NCBI GenBank assembly: GCA_964407285.1
Contig: CAYOVG010000023.1
Span: 1-35,723 of the forward strand
Origin: CAYOVG01 sp964407285
Lineage (GTDB): Bacteria > Desulfobacterota > Syntrophobacteria > Syntrophobacterales > Syntrophobacteraceae
Direction of reading: 5' to 3'
DNA length: 35,723 nucleotides
The notes beneath the pieces were generated by a model that saw nothing but the letters and a program-made list of their open reading frames with translations, was not told the origin of the DNA and did not search any database. Of this stretch, positions 1 through 6,330 are shown in pieces (positions within the stretch are counted from its first letter, which is position 1; every line of letters starts with the position of its first letter). A program made the translations under genes and the position numbers.

Positions 1-55
1 TGAAGAGCTTGGCTTAAGCCTAGATGCCCGGCAATTCATTGCCGGGAGCAGTCAC
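1..55 (+). repeat. 55-bp hairpin repeat, copy 1 (TnpB-transposon right-end-like)
   Basis: Identical to 751-805. It holds a perfect 10-bp palindrome (GGCTTAAGCC, 11-20) and a 9-bp inverted repeat with a 2-base centre (CCCGGCAAT at 27-35, ATTGCCGGG at 38-46), then GAGCAGTCAC-like bases. The layout, a hairpin followed closely by a short ...TCAC end, resembles the right end of IS605/IS607 elements where the TnpB omega-RNA stops. That likeness is from memory, not a search. The window starts exactly at the repeat, which suggests the assembly broke in a multicopy element. An IS607-like gene begins at the other edge of the window. Confidence 0.6.
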
Positions 56-161
56 GGTTTTAGCTAACATTATACTTGAAGGGGGCAAGCGTGAGGAGCA
101 ACTGTGCCAGCTTCTAGATCTTCTTAGCGACTCCAGCGAATAGTCCATCTCTACATTGTTG

Positions 162-191
162 TTGACACACGTCTACAGCCCATGCCATAAT
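162..191 (+). promoter_or_regulatory. Sigma70-like promoter upstream of the truncated gene
   Basis: TTGACA at 162-167, an 18-base spacer, and CATAAT at 186-191 (one mismatch from consensus). Transcription would start near 198 and run through a structured stretch of about 270 bases before the gene at 470. It points into the plus-strand accessory genes and may serve dcd and those that follow. Confidence 0.5.
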
Positions 192-197
192 TAAAAT

Positions 198-410
198 ACA
201 TCAAACGCAGTACATGCCCACGGATCAACCGGTTTCGACTGGTAATCTCGTGCGGGTCCCGCGAGGGATAAGGCCATCGTCCAGGGAATTTCGCTGAGAA
301 CATCCTGGATGCTACGGGGATTTTCTGGGCGGTGGGTAAGACCTATTAAGTAACTCAGGCGAACAAATAGAAAAGCCGTCGGGGAGCGCTTCTTCACCCC
401 GACGGCCAAA
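198..410 (+). ncRNA. Candidate structured leader or small RNA (weak)
   Basis: No convincing gene lies between 56 and 469. Downstream of the promoter at 162-191 the plus strand has several potential stems: CTCGTG/CGCGAG near 247-264, TCCAGG/CCTGGA around 280-310, and the 10-bp hairpin at 375-406. This could be a regulatory leader of the 470 gene or a separate RNA. It does not match tmRNA, tRNA or a riboswitch class that I recognise. Confidence 0.25.
375..406 (-). terminator. Strong hairpin, terminator-like on the minus strand
   Basis: GCCGTCGGGG (375-384) and CCCCGACGGC (397-406) form a perfect 10-bp stem with a 12-base loop. On the minus strand the stem is followed by TTTTCTATTT, as in an intrinsic terminator. 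On the plus strand no T run follows. No minus-strand gene ends just before it, so its role is unclear; it could be part of the plus-strand leader. Confidence 0.45.
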
Positions 411-469
411 CCGGAACGTTACCGTCGCCGGATAATCGCTGATTCCGGCTAGTGAGTCAAGGAGGCAGT

Positions 470-691
470 GTGAAAGTTACCGTACTCGAAGAATCAGGAT
501 ATCAGCACGCATTGCTCGGGCTCTCATTGAGTCGCGGCATCACCCTGGAACACGCCGACAGGGTAGCGCAGAGACTCGCCGGAAAGGACGGCGGCCACAA
601 CAAGTTCCTTGAGTCCATCGCTGTATGGATGGACATCACGGCCCCTCGGTACTGGTGGCAGCAGTTTGACACGTACCCATTGTTGTCCTAA
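470..691 (+). pseudogene. Truncated conserved phage protein (N-terminal fragment)
   Basis: The GTG start at 470 is chosen because AAGGAGG lies just upstream. The 73-residue product has the signature KDGGHNKFLES...DITAPRYWW..FDTY, which I recognise from conserved phage proteins of unknown function. Those usually continue with a basic/TKQSxSTMH-like stretch after FDTY; here the frame leaves the conserved pattern and stops seven codons later. The break lies about 60-70 bases before the hairpin repeat at 741-805, so a transposon insertion or deletion probably removed the rest. The fragment may be nonfunctional. Family recall was not checked by a search. Confidence 0.5.
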
Positions 692-740
692 ATGTGAATA
701 CACAACCAATCGAGATCATGCCGCATCCGAGAATATTTTG

Positions 741-805
741 GCTCTTGGGCTGAAGAGCTTGGCTTAAGCCTAGATGCCCGGCAATTCATTGCCGGGAGCA
801 GTCAC
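741..805 (+). repeat. 55-bp hairpin repeat, copy 2, with a 5' stem arm
   Basis: 751-805 is identical to 1-55. Just before it, GCTCTT (741-746) pairs with AAGAGC (753-758) around a six-base loop, so the RNA would fold into three consecutive elements: this stem, the GGCTTAAGCC palindrome and the CCCGGCAAT/ATTGCCGGG hairpin. That is how I would expect the 3' part of a TnpB omega-RNA to look. The repeat ends at 805, directly against the AGGGAG ribosome binding site of dcd. No tnpB coding sequence is present between the truncated gene and the repeat, so this is an orphan end or a very short non-autonomous element. Confidence 0.6.
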
Positions 806-817
806 AGGGAGTAATGC

Positions 818-1387
818 ATGATCCTTTCAGACGTTGAAATTATGGAACGCGCCCTCGCCCTCGCCGGCATGATAGAACCCTTCGTGGAAACCCAGGTTCA
901 GAAGGGCGTCATATCCTACGGGCTCTCTTCCTACGGCTACGACATACGGATAGCCAATAAGTTCAAAATCTTCACGAACATCAACACCTGCGTCGTTGAT
1001 CCCAAGGCATTCGACGAACGCTCATTCGTGGACTATGAAGGCGATGTGTGCATTATCCCTCCCAATTCCTTCGCTCTGGGAAGGTCGCTGGAGTATCTCA
1101 GGGTGCCCAGGGAAGTCATCGTCCTGTGCATAGGGAAGAGCACGTACGCCAGGTGCGGCATCATCGTGAACGTCACCCCCCTCGAACCCGAATGGGAGGG
1201 GTTCATTACCATCGAAATTTCCAATACCACGCCCCTTCCATGCAGAATCTACAGCAACGAAGGCATTGCACAGCTCGTGTTTCTGAAATCAGACACCACG
1301 TGCGCTCGCTCCTACAAGGACAAGAAGGGCAAGTACCAGGGGCAGGGCGGCATCGTGCTCCCGCGCATCCATGGACAGGAGGTGTAA
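818..1387 (+). CDS. dcd: dCTP deaminase
   Basis: This 189-residue enzyme should deaminate dCTP to dUTP, feeding dTTP synthesis during phage growth. Family motifs are plain: the GLSSYGYDIRI block (35-45), GKSTYARCG (106-114, matching the substrate-binding Ser/Arg loop), LEPEWEGFITIEISN (122-136) with the likely catalytic Glu at 133, and a C-terminal KYQGQGG nucleotide-binding tail (172-178). Length is normal for bacterial Dcd. The ATG at 818 has AGGGAG six bases upstream. That site starts immediately after the 55-bp repeat, so the gene may have arrived with, or been landed upon by, the mobile element. Two bases separate it from the next gene, whose ribosome binding site lies in the dcd 3' end. 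Confidence 0.9.
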   Translation: MILSDVEIMERALALAGMIEPFVETQVQKGVISYGLSSYGYDIRIANKFKIFTNINTCVVDPKAFDERSFVDYEGDVCIIPPNSFALGRSLEYLRVPREVIVLCIGKSTYARCGIIVNVTPLEPEWEGFITIEISNTTPLPCRIYSNEGIAQLVFLKSDTTCARSYKDKKGKYQGQGGIVLPRIHGQEV

Positions 1388-1389
1388 AG

Positions 1390-1989
1390 ATGGAAACACC
1401 CAAAGGGTATGAGTCTCTGGTGAAGATCCTCGCTGAAGCCTTGAATCAGGCCGCGAACGGAAAAGGCCGAGAGCGCCACGTTGACGGAGACGAACCGTTC
1501 GAGCGGCAGGTAATCTGCGAACTCCAGCGCCGGGGATACGATTATTGCCGAGGCCAAGCCGTAAAGAAGATCGACGAAAGTTTGCGGCTCAAGTGGCCGG
1601 CCGCCAGGTCCGAATTGCTCGGGGCCATCAACTATCTCGTCGCCGCTATCGTTGTCGGAGATGAAGAGCATGCGGCTGTATCGGAAGCCGGTGCATCACC
1701 ATCTCGGGTTCACACCTGCGGCGATTGCAACTACCGCAGCGACAAGTTGTCGGTTGAATACCCATCGACGTACCGATGCTTTGAAGAGTCAGGCATGCAT
1801 GTGGACAGGCACGTATTAAAAACACGTAAAGCCTGTGACCGGTTCGAGGAGCGCGAAAAGCCGGAAACCAAGCGCATCTGTTCCGGGTGTAAGCACATGG
1901 GAACGAAGGACCTAACATGTTTGCACGACTTGTTTCCGCTGGAGAATTTGGGTGAGAACGAGGAATGCAAATACTTCGAGGAGCGATAG
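1390..1989 (+). CDS. Cys-rich protein with two Cys4 clusters, unknown function
   Basis: 199 residues; ATG at 1390 follows AGGAGG in the end of dcd. The N-terminal half (1-95) is helical and unrecognised. The C-terminal half has two probable zinc sites: C110, C113, C130, C149 and C164, C167, C177, C193, each starting with CxxC. The two clusters look like an internal duplication. A DNA- or protein-binding role is plausible but not shown. It sits in a run of metal-binding-type proteins (this gene, then the two at 2528-3684), probably one transcription unit with dcd. Confidence 0.75.
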   Translation: METPKGYESLVKILAEALNQAANGKGRERHVDGDEPFERQVICELQRRGYDYCRGQAVKKIDESLRLKWPAARSELLGAINYLVAAIVVGDEEHAAVSEAGASPSRVHTCGDCNYRSDKLSVEYPSTYRCFEESGMHVDRHVLKTRKACDRFEEREKPETKRICSGCKHMGTKDLTCLHDLFPLENLGENEECKYFEER

Positions 1990-1991
1990 CC

Positions 1992-2525
1992 ATGCCATCA
2001 TCCATCCCCAAATCAACACAAAACGCAATCTCGGCGCTGTCTCTCTGCGAGGGGACGGCGCTGTTCACGGCGAAAGAATACCAAAATAGGCCGCGCAACA
2101 AGACGGTAATGGCTGTTTGCGAGCGCGTCTTCAACGCCTGCCAAACGGCGCTCTCTGAGTACCCTGCAGACCTTGACGCGAGAACCATTCTGGAAATCCG
2201 CCGGCGCAGCACCGCGATAGAGCGGGCAGCGTTCGATTCAGCCAGTATCGGTGACGTGGTAATGTACACGTCATTTTCTCTCGGCATCCTGGACGGAATC
2301 CTTGGGGTACTCAAGGATCAGTACCGGAAAATCGCAATTGAATCCGTACACGCGGCCATGCTTCGCCTGCACAGGTATTTCGACAGACGCGGCATGGATT
2401 GGGAGTCGTATGCAAAGGCAGACAAGGCCGTGGCACTATGGCTTCATGAAGCAGGGCTCAGTCGGGTGGAGTACTGCCCGAACGGTGCGCGACGGTTTTG
2501 TCCTGCAATGGACAGGGCTGCTTAG
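1992..2525 (+). CDS. Hypothetical phage protein
   Basis: 177 residues. The ATG at 1992 is two bases after the previous stop, with GAGGAGCG upstream. No motif is recognised. The protein looks mainly helical and soluble, with no membrane segment, and ends with several basic residues. Tight spacing with both neighbours suggests it is co-transcribed with dcd and the HTH pair. Confidence 0.7.
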   Translation: MPSSIPKSTQNAISALSLCEGTALFTAKEYQNRPRNKTVMAVCERVFNACQTALSEYPADLDARTILEIRRRSTAIERAAFDSASIGDVVMYTSFSLGILDGILGVLKDQYRKIAIESVHAAMLRLHRYFDRRGMDWESYAKADKAVALWLHEAGLSRVEYCPNGARRFCPAMDRAA

Positions 2526-2527
2526 TC

Positions 2528-3058
2528 ATGCCCAGGCGAAAGCGAGATGTCAATGTAGTCATTGGAAGCCGTATCAGGAAGGTTCGGAAGGCACTATCAC
2601 TTAGCACAAAAAAATTCTGTGAATTGATTGGTGCGGCGCCTTCTGAACTAAACGATGTTGAAAACGGATGGCGGGGTATGGCGTCTGGAAAGCTTGACGC
2701 CATTGCAGCGGTAGCAGTCGCTCACAAGATCCAATTCAGCCTTGACGATATCGTACTTATCCGGTGCGATAAGTGCTCCAGAGCCAAATACTACGAGCGT
2801 GCCGTAGTAGAACATCCACTATTTAAGCCCACTTGTGGGTTTTGCTGGGCACAGGCCAAAAGTCACGAGCGCAACGACAGGTCAGCGATGAGGGATACTG
2901 AAGTCGAGGTGGTGTCAGGATGCAGGATCTACCCGGCGGATGTGCGACGGTTGCCGAAATGCCGTGAATGCTGCGACGTGTCGCATAGCCGATATGACGC
3001 ATGCCTCACCCATGCGGCCCTGCATAACTGGCCTGGGTGGGCGGTGAAGGAGGGGTAA
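2528..3058 (+). CDS. HTH protein with zinc-knuckle cysteines, paralogue 1
   Basis: 176 residues. Residues 12-70 look like an XRE/Cro-type helix-turn-helix (SRIRKVRKALSLS...LNDVENG). A Cys region follows: C80xxC83, 19 residues, C103xxC106, then C132 and C145/148/149/159. The next gene has the same plan with identical CxxC-19-CxxC spacing and shared CDKCSR/CDRCSR, VEVV.GC and W..WAV/W.AWRV motifs, so the two arose by duplication. Likely a sequence-specific DNA-binding regulator stabilised by zinc; the target is unknown. ATG at 2528 starts after the previous stop without a strong ribosome binding site, so coupling or a TTG start at 2498 is possible. Confidence 0.75.
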   Translation: MPRRKRDVNVVIGSRIRKVRKALSLSTKKFCELIGAAPSELNDVENGWRGMASGKLDAIAAVAVAHKIQFSLDDIVLIRCDKCSRAKYYERAVVEHPLFKPTCGFCWAQAKSHERNDRSAMRDTEVEVVSGCRIYPADVRRLPKCRECCDVSHSRYDACLTHAALHNWPGWAVKEG

Positions 3059-3684
3059 TGACAAGAATGGATACGGTCCCAGCGCGCCCAAAGCGTCAGC
3101 CGATCGCGAGTAAGATACTCGGAGCCAGAATTAGGGCGTTTCGAGTAAAGTACGGTATCAACACCAAAGCACTTGGAGCGGTTCTTGGAACCTCTTTGAG
3201 CAATCTCTCCAACATAGAAAACGGGTATAACTGTTTGAGTGTGCCCATGATGGCCGCCCTACAAGATTTTGCCTCCAGCTACGGCGAGGAATCCATCCTT
3301 GACGGAATCCTTACGATTCAGTGCGACCGATGCAGCCGGACCCGCCAGGTAATCAAGGAAGATTTTGAACTTCCCGGTTTCGTCCGAACCTGTAATGTGT
3401 GTCTGGTCCAGGCGCGGAACGTCAAGGCAAGAACCAGGCGCGCGGCTCTATCCTTTGAGGCCGTAGAGGTGGTGCCCGGCTGTAAAATACGTCAGAGTTG
3501 GCTGAAATCAGAGTGCTGCATCGATTGCACGGTAACGCGGCCCGGAGACTACTACCGATGCCTTAATTACGCCTGCGAACAGCAGTGGTATGCGTGGCGG
3601 GTTGATGGCGACTGCGCGGTTTCGGAGGCATCGAATTATCGACGGGATATTCCTGGCGCAGATTGCTTGGAGGCAGTGAGGTAG
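3058..3684 (+). CDS. HTH protein with zinc-knuckle cysteines, paralogue 2
   Basis: 208 residues. ATG at 3058 overlaps the previous TAA (TAATG) and follows GGAGGGG, so translation is coupled. Residues 20-85 form a Cro-like HTH (LGARIRAFRVKYG...SNIENG). The metal-binding part has C89xxC92, 19 residues, C112xxC115, then C142 and C153/154/157/168, matching paralogue 1. The C-terminus extends about 28 residues beyond the paralogue after the shared W.AWRV motif. The stop lies three bases before the partial hairpin repeat at 3688-3705, so the tail may have been altered by that insertion. Probable regulator, target unknown. Confidence 0.75.
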   Translation: MTRMDTVPARPKRQPIASKILGARIRAFRVKYGINTKALGAVLGTSLSNLSNIENGYNCLSVPMMAALQDFASSYGEESILDGILTIQCDRCSRTRQVIKEDFELPGFVRTCNVCLVQARNVKARTRRAALSFEAVEVVPGCKIRQSWLKSECCIDCTVTRPGDYYRCLNYACEQQWYAWRVDGDCAVSEASNYRRDIPGADCLEAVR

Positions 3685-3687
3685 TGT

Positions 3688-3705
3688 ATTGCCGGGAGCA
3701 GTCAC
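3688..3705 (+). repeat. Partial third copy of the hairpin repeat (18 bp)
   Basis: These 18 bases match positions 38-55 and 788-805 exactly: the 3' arm ATTGCCGGG plus the GAGCAGTCAC-like end. The 5' arm is missing, so no hairpin can form. It looks like a decayed transposon end in the same orientation as the other two copies. With copy 2 it brackets dcd and the four genes after it. Confidence 0.6.
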
Positions 3706-3799
3706 GACAGACAATATATACTACATCTGGTTCTCGGGGTATTTGGCCTGCGCGTTCCATTATGCTGTATCCTTCTAAGATAGGGTTTTGGAGGCTGAC

Positions 3800-3988
3800 A
3801 TGAAACGTAAACCAAGCGGATTCATAGCTATTTGCCAATGCGGCGTTGTAGTTGGCGCACTGGACATAAATAGAACGTCCCACGATGAGGCAGGAAAGTT
3901 GATCGGCGCATGGCTCTCTAATGGATGCACTATCCGGCCGCAATTTGGTGAGTGGACGGTACAGATAGAGATGTGCCAATGCAAATAA
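3800..3988 (+). CDS. Small Cys-containing conserved phage protein
   Basis: 62 residues; ATG at 3800 with GGAGG upstream. It has CQC near the N-terminus and CQC at the C-terminus, which may bind one metal ion, around a conserved-looking core (GALDINRTSHDEAG, WLSNGCTI). I recognise the type from small proteins in proteobacterial phages, with no known function. The 94 bases upstream, after the partial repeat, hold no clear promoter. Confidence 0.65.
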   Translation: MKRKPSGFIAICQCGVVVGALDINRTSHDEAGKLIGAWLSNGCTIRPQFGEWTVQIEMCQCK

Positions 3989-4077
3989 CCACGACACAGC
4001 TATTCGCCCTGGTTCTCGCCGTATTCAGCGCCGTAAATTTCGCTGCGGCTGTCGTGCGCTGGAACCGGCATGCATGA
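3979..4077 (+). CDS. Possible 32-residue single-pass membrane peptide
   Basis: ATG at 3979 lies inside the end of the previous gene (10-base overlap) and the frame stops at 4077. The product has one hydrophobic segment (about residues 8-26) and a positively charged end (RWNRH), as in tiny phage membrane peptides. The ribosome binding site is weak, so expression is uncertain. Confidence 0.4.
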   Translation: MQITTTQLFALVLAVFSAVNFAAAVVRWNRHA

Positions 4078-4133
4078 CTCGGGTTGCTGTTGGCTGTCGG
4101 TGGGTTTTTATTGATTATTACAGGGAGGTAGGA

Positions 4134-4451
4134 ATGGCGACACTGGTTTACGGACAGAGCGACGACAATATCTATTTTGAAGGCGATGTGTGCGGCCAGG
4201 TGAGCGAGTACGGGACTCATGAGCGCGAACACGGCGTACTGGTGATTTGCTCGGACGGAACGCTACTTGAGGTGAAGTATGGAAAGGCCGACCTGGCGAT
4301 ATGGGAAGTCAAGCTGTTGAAGGCTGGGGAACTTTTCGAGCGGATCGACCCGTGTATGGATGAGGATGCGGAAATCTACTCCGACATCGCCCGCTTCCGC
4401 GACGGCCTCAAGTGGGCCTATGCGGCTTCTCAGTGGAAACGGGTCAGGTAG
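4134..4451 (+). CDS. Conserved phage protein of unknown function
   Basis: 105 residues. The ATG at 4134 is preferred over an in-frame ATG at 4074 because AGGGAGG lies just upstream. Sequence features such as YGQSDDNIYFEGD, GVLVICSDGTLLEVKYGKADLAIW and DGLKWAYAA match a family I recognise from many proteobacterial phages and prophages, with no known role. The protein is acidic and soluble. It follows a G/T-rich spacer that resembles the spacer after this gene. Confidence 0.7.
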   Translation: MATLVYGQSDDNIYFEGDVCGQVSEYGTHEREHGVLVICSDGTLLEVKYGKADLAIWEVKLLKAGELFERIDPCMDEDAEIYSDIARFRDGLKWAYAASQWKRVR

Positions 4452-4550
4452 TTGGCTTGGGTGGTTGTCGGTGGTTTTGTGTTGGTGATTGTTGGAGGGT
4501 GACGTGGACTTTAAGTGTGCGGACTCATGGAAGCAAAGGAGGATGCAACA

Positions 4551-4916
4551 ATGGACTGGGCTAAAGTAGCGTATGACGCATACTGCGAGACTACAGGATG
4601 GAAAAGTGCAATCACCGGCGCTGATCTTCCGCCATTCAACAAAACACCAATAGCCGTACAGGCTGCATGGAGCATTGCCGCTGAAGCGGTGCGACGGGAA
4701 TGCATCGCCGAACTCGAAGAAGCCAGGAAATGGCAACCCATCGAGACGGCACCGGTAAACACAGAGGTTCTTCTCTATTGTCCTTATCGATGCGTTTCCA
4801 ATACTGAACGAATCGAGGTTAGCTTCTATCGCTTTGGAGGTGACGGAGGATCGGTAAGTCAACATCCATGGGCTACCCACTGGCAACCGTTGCCGGAACC
4901 GCCGAAGGAGAAATGA
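4551..4916 (+). CDS. DUF551-type phage accessory protein
   Basis: 121 residues; ATG at 4551 with AAAGGAGG upstream. The C-terminal half (from about residue 60) shows the DUF551 pattern: W.PIETAP, a strand-rich middle, and THWQPLPEPP near the end. The N-terminal half (AYDAYCETTGW...PIAVQAAW) resembles a short module often found in phage accessory proteins. Function is unknown. It is the last plus-strand gene before the convergent late operon. Confidence 0.75.
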   Translation: MDWAKVAYDAYCETTGWKSAITGADLPPFNKTPIAVQAAWSIAAEAVRRECIAELEEARKWQPIETAPVNTEVLLYCPYRCVSNTERIEVSFYRFGGDGGSVSQHPWATHWQPLPEPPKEK

Positions 4917-4922
4917 CGCTTT

Positions 4923-4950
4923 CCGGGGTGCGGTTCGCGCTGCACCCCGG
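4923..4950. terminator. Hairpin between convergent operons
   Basis: CCGGGGTGC (4923-4931) and GCACCCCGG (4942-4950) form a perfect 9-bp stem with a 10-base loop, placed between the ends of the plus-strand genes and the minus-strand late operon. It has no clean T run on either side, so it may be a weak bidirectional or Rho-assisted terminator. Confidence 0.5.
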
Positions 4951-4957
4951 ATTACTC

Positions 4958-5311
4958 TCATTCACCACGAATCACAGCCCGTGCGGCCCGCTTCGCAAGC
5001 AACCGCTCAACCATGATGTCCGGCAAATCGGGCTCAATCGCAAGAGCGTCAATGATATCCTCCACACATCTCGGCAGCACGGCATCAAGCGCCGCAAGCG
5101 TTGCCCTCGCCTCAGCGACAGGATCAACTGCAGGCGCTTCCGGAGATGCGAACGTACCGCTCTCGGCATCGTAGGTGGAGCCCATCTCGGGGAACTCTTC
5201 GCACTCAACCCATACTATCGACGGATGAAACGCCGATGCCATGTCGATTCCATCAGGGAATTCACGTGCCTCGATAACCCTGTCACCTTCAATTCTCACA
5301 TATTTTCTCAA
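4958..5311 (-). CDS. Small protein after the tail fibre, possible fibre chaperone
   Basis: 117 residues; starts at TTG (5311) with AGGAGG six bases upstream. It is acidic, has a strand-rich first half and a helical second half with DLPDIMVERLLAKRAARA. It is the last gene of the late operon, directly after the fibre gene, where many phages place a fibre assembly protein; that is the only basis for the suggestion. Confidence 0.6.
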   Translation of the reverse strand: MRKYVRIEGDRVIEAREFPDGIDMASAFHPSIVWVECEEFPEMGSTYDAESGTFASPEAPAVDPVAEARATLAALDAVLPRCVEDIIDALAIEPDLPDIMVERLLAKRAARAVIRGE

Positions 5312-5320
5312 GGATTCCTC

Positions 5321-6319
5321 CTACCATTCGACGATAATGCAGCCGGCAGCACCATTGCCGCCAGAAAAACTTCCAGCCGCACCAGCACCACCCCCGCCGC
5401 CGCCTGGGAACCTTCCAGCCGAGCCGCTTCCATAAGACGGACTCGACGGAGGACCACCCATCGGGGAGCCGCCCCCGGCCCCGCCGACAGCGCTGGTGCC
5501 GTTTGGCGTAACCACGCCTCCAGGGCCTCCAATTGCCGCAAAACTACCACCAGTTGCCGTGCCTCCGGTTGACTCGCTTGTGTTCGTGGCGCTCTGATAG
5601 GCCCCTCCGTTGCCCCCGCCGCACGTGATGTGCGCCCCGAAGCTGGACGCCCCCCCGGGGCTGCCTCCAGTCGTCACACTGCCGCCGCCGCCGCCATTGC
5701 CAACCGTAACGGTAATTGTCGCGCCCGGCGTCACCGAAAACCATCCTTCGGAGCATCCACCACCAGCGCCCCCGGTGCCGCCGTAACCGTTCGCCGAGGC
5801 AGCGCCCCCGGCCCCACCCCCGCCGCCACCCCAAACGCGGACGAACATCCGGGTGACGCCTGCCGGCACGGTCATCGTGTAGACCCCTGCGGTCGGCGTG
5901 AGTGCTCCCAGGTCTCCGGAGCTGGAGGTGCGCAGGAAGACGTGGCGCAGCGTCGGGGTCACCTCCAGCCTCCAATACGTCGGTGATGTCGTGGGGTCAT
6001 GGTTTGCGCCGGCCTGGATGCAATTGTACAGCCTCCCGTTGCTCCCCAGGACCTTCGCGCCGACAACGTAAGTCGTGCTCGCGCAGTAGGTCATAACCCC
6101 CTGCTGCTCAAGCATCTGCATAAGTTTCGTGATCCGCCGCAAAAGTTCGTTGTGCTTCGAGGAGTCCACAACGCTCGCGTAGGGCCACGCCTCCTCAATC
6201 TCCGATTGCGTAATCCCGGAGTCGGCGTACGTCGTGCCCGCCGAGGGGGTTGTTCCGCTTGGGGGATCGGGAGCCCCATTTGCCCACACACCACCCACTA
6301 CAGTCGTTCTATTGGCCAT
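5321..6319 (-). CDS. Tail fibre with polyglycine C-terminal domain
   Basis: 332 residues; ATG at 6319 with TAGGAG upstream. The first 150 residues form an attachment part, including a chitin-binding-like stretch (YVVGAKVLGSNGRLY). From about 165 the sequence turns into glycine-rich loops (VWGGGGGGAGG, NGGGGGS, GGPGGV) and ends in GCIIVEW. Such ends occur in phage receptor-binding tips built of polyglycine helices, with the loops between Gly runs setting host specificity. It is placed after the DUF2612 wedge gene, as expected for the main fibre. Confidence 0.8.
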   Translation of the reverse strand: MANRTTVVGGVWANGAPDPPSGTTPSAGTTYADSGITQSEIEEAWPYASVVDSSKHNELLRRITKLMQMLEQQGVMTYCASTTYVVGAKVLGSNGRLYNCIQAGANHDPTTSPTYWRLEVTPTLRHVFLRTSSSGDLGALTPTAGVYTMTVPAGVTRMFVRVWGGGGGGAGGAASANGYGGTGGAGGGCSEGWFSVTPGATITVTVGNGGGGGSVTTGGSPGGASSFGAHITCGGGNGGAYQSATNTSESTGGTATGGSFAAIGGPGGVVTPNGTSAVGGAGGGSPMGGPPSSPSYGSGSAGRFPGGGGGGAGAAGSFSGGNGAAGCIIVEW

Positions 6320-6330
6320 ATCGTTTGCTC

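Noticed and set aside
220..280. GGTTTCGACTGG resembles the 5' end of tmRNA
   Set aside because: No acceptor-stem partner, tag peptide frame or T-arm is found within 400 bases.
191..409. 72-codon minus-strand open frame in the left gene-free region
   Set aside because: It starts by translating the hairpin at 375-406, has no ribosome binding site, and has no family-like pattern.
1..805. 55-bp repeat as phage direct terminal repeat
   Set aside because: The second copy is internal at 751, not at the other end, and the sequence is hairpin-rich; the length also equals a common assembly k-mer, which explains the contig break.
5321..6319. Glycine-rich repeats as a CRISPR or tandem DNA array
   Set aside because: The repetition is at codon level for Gly runs with irregular spacing; no equal repeats and spacers.
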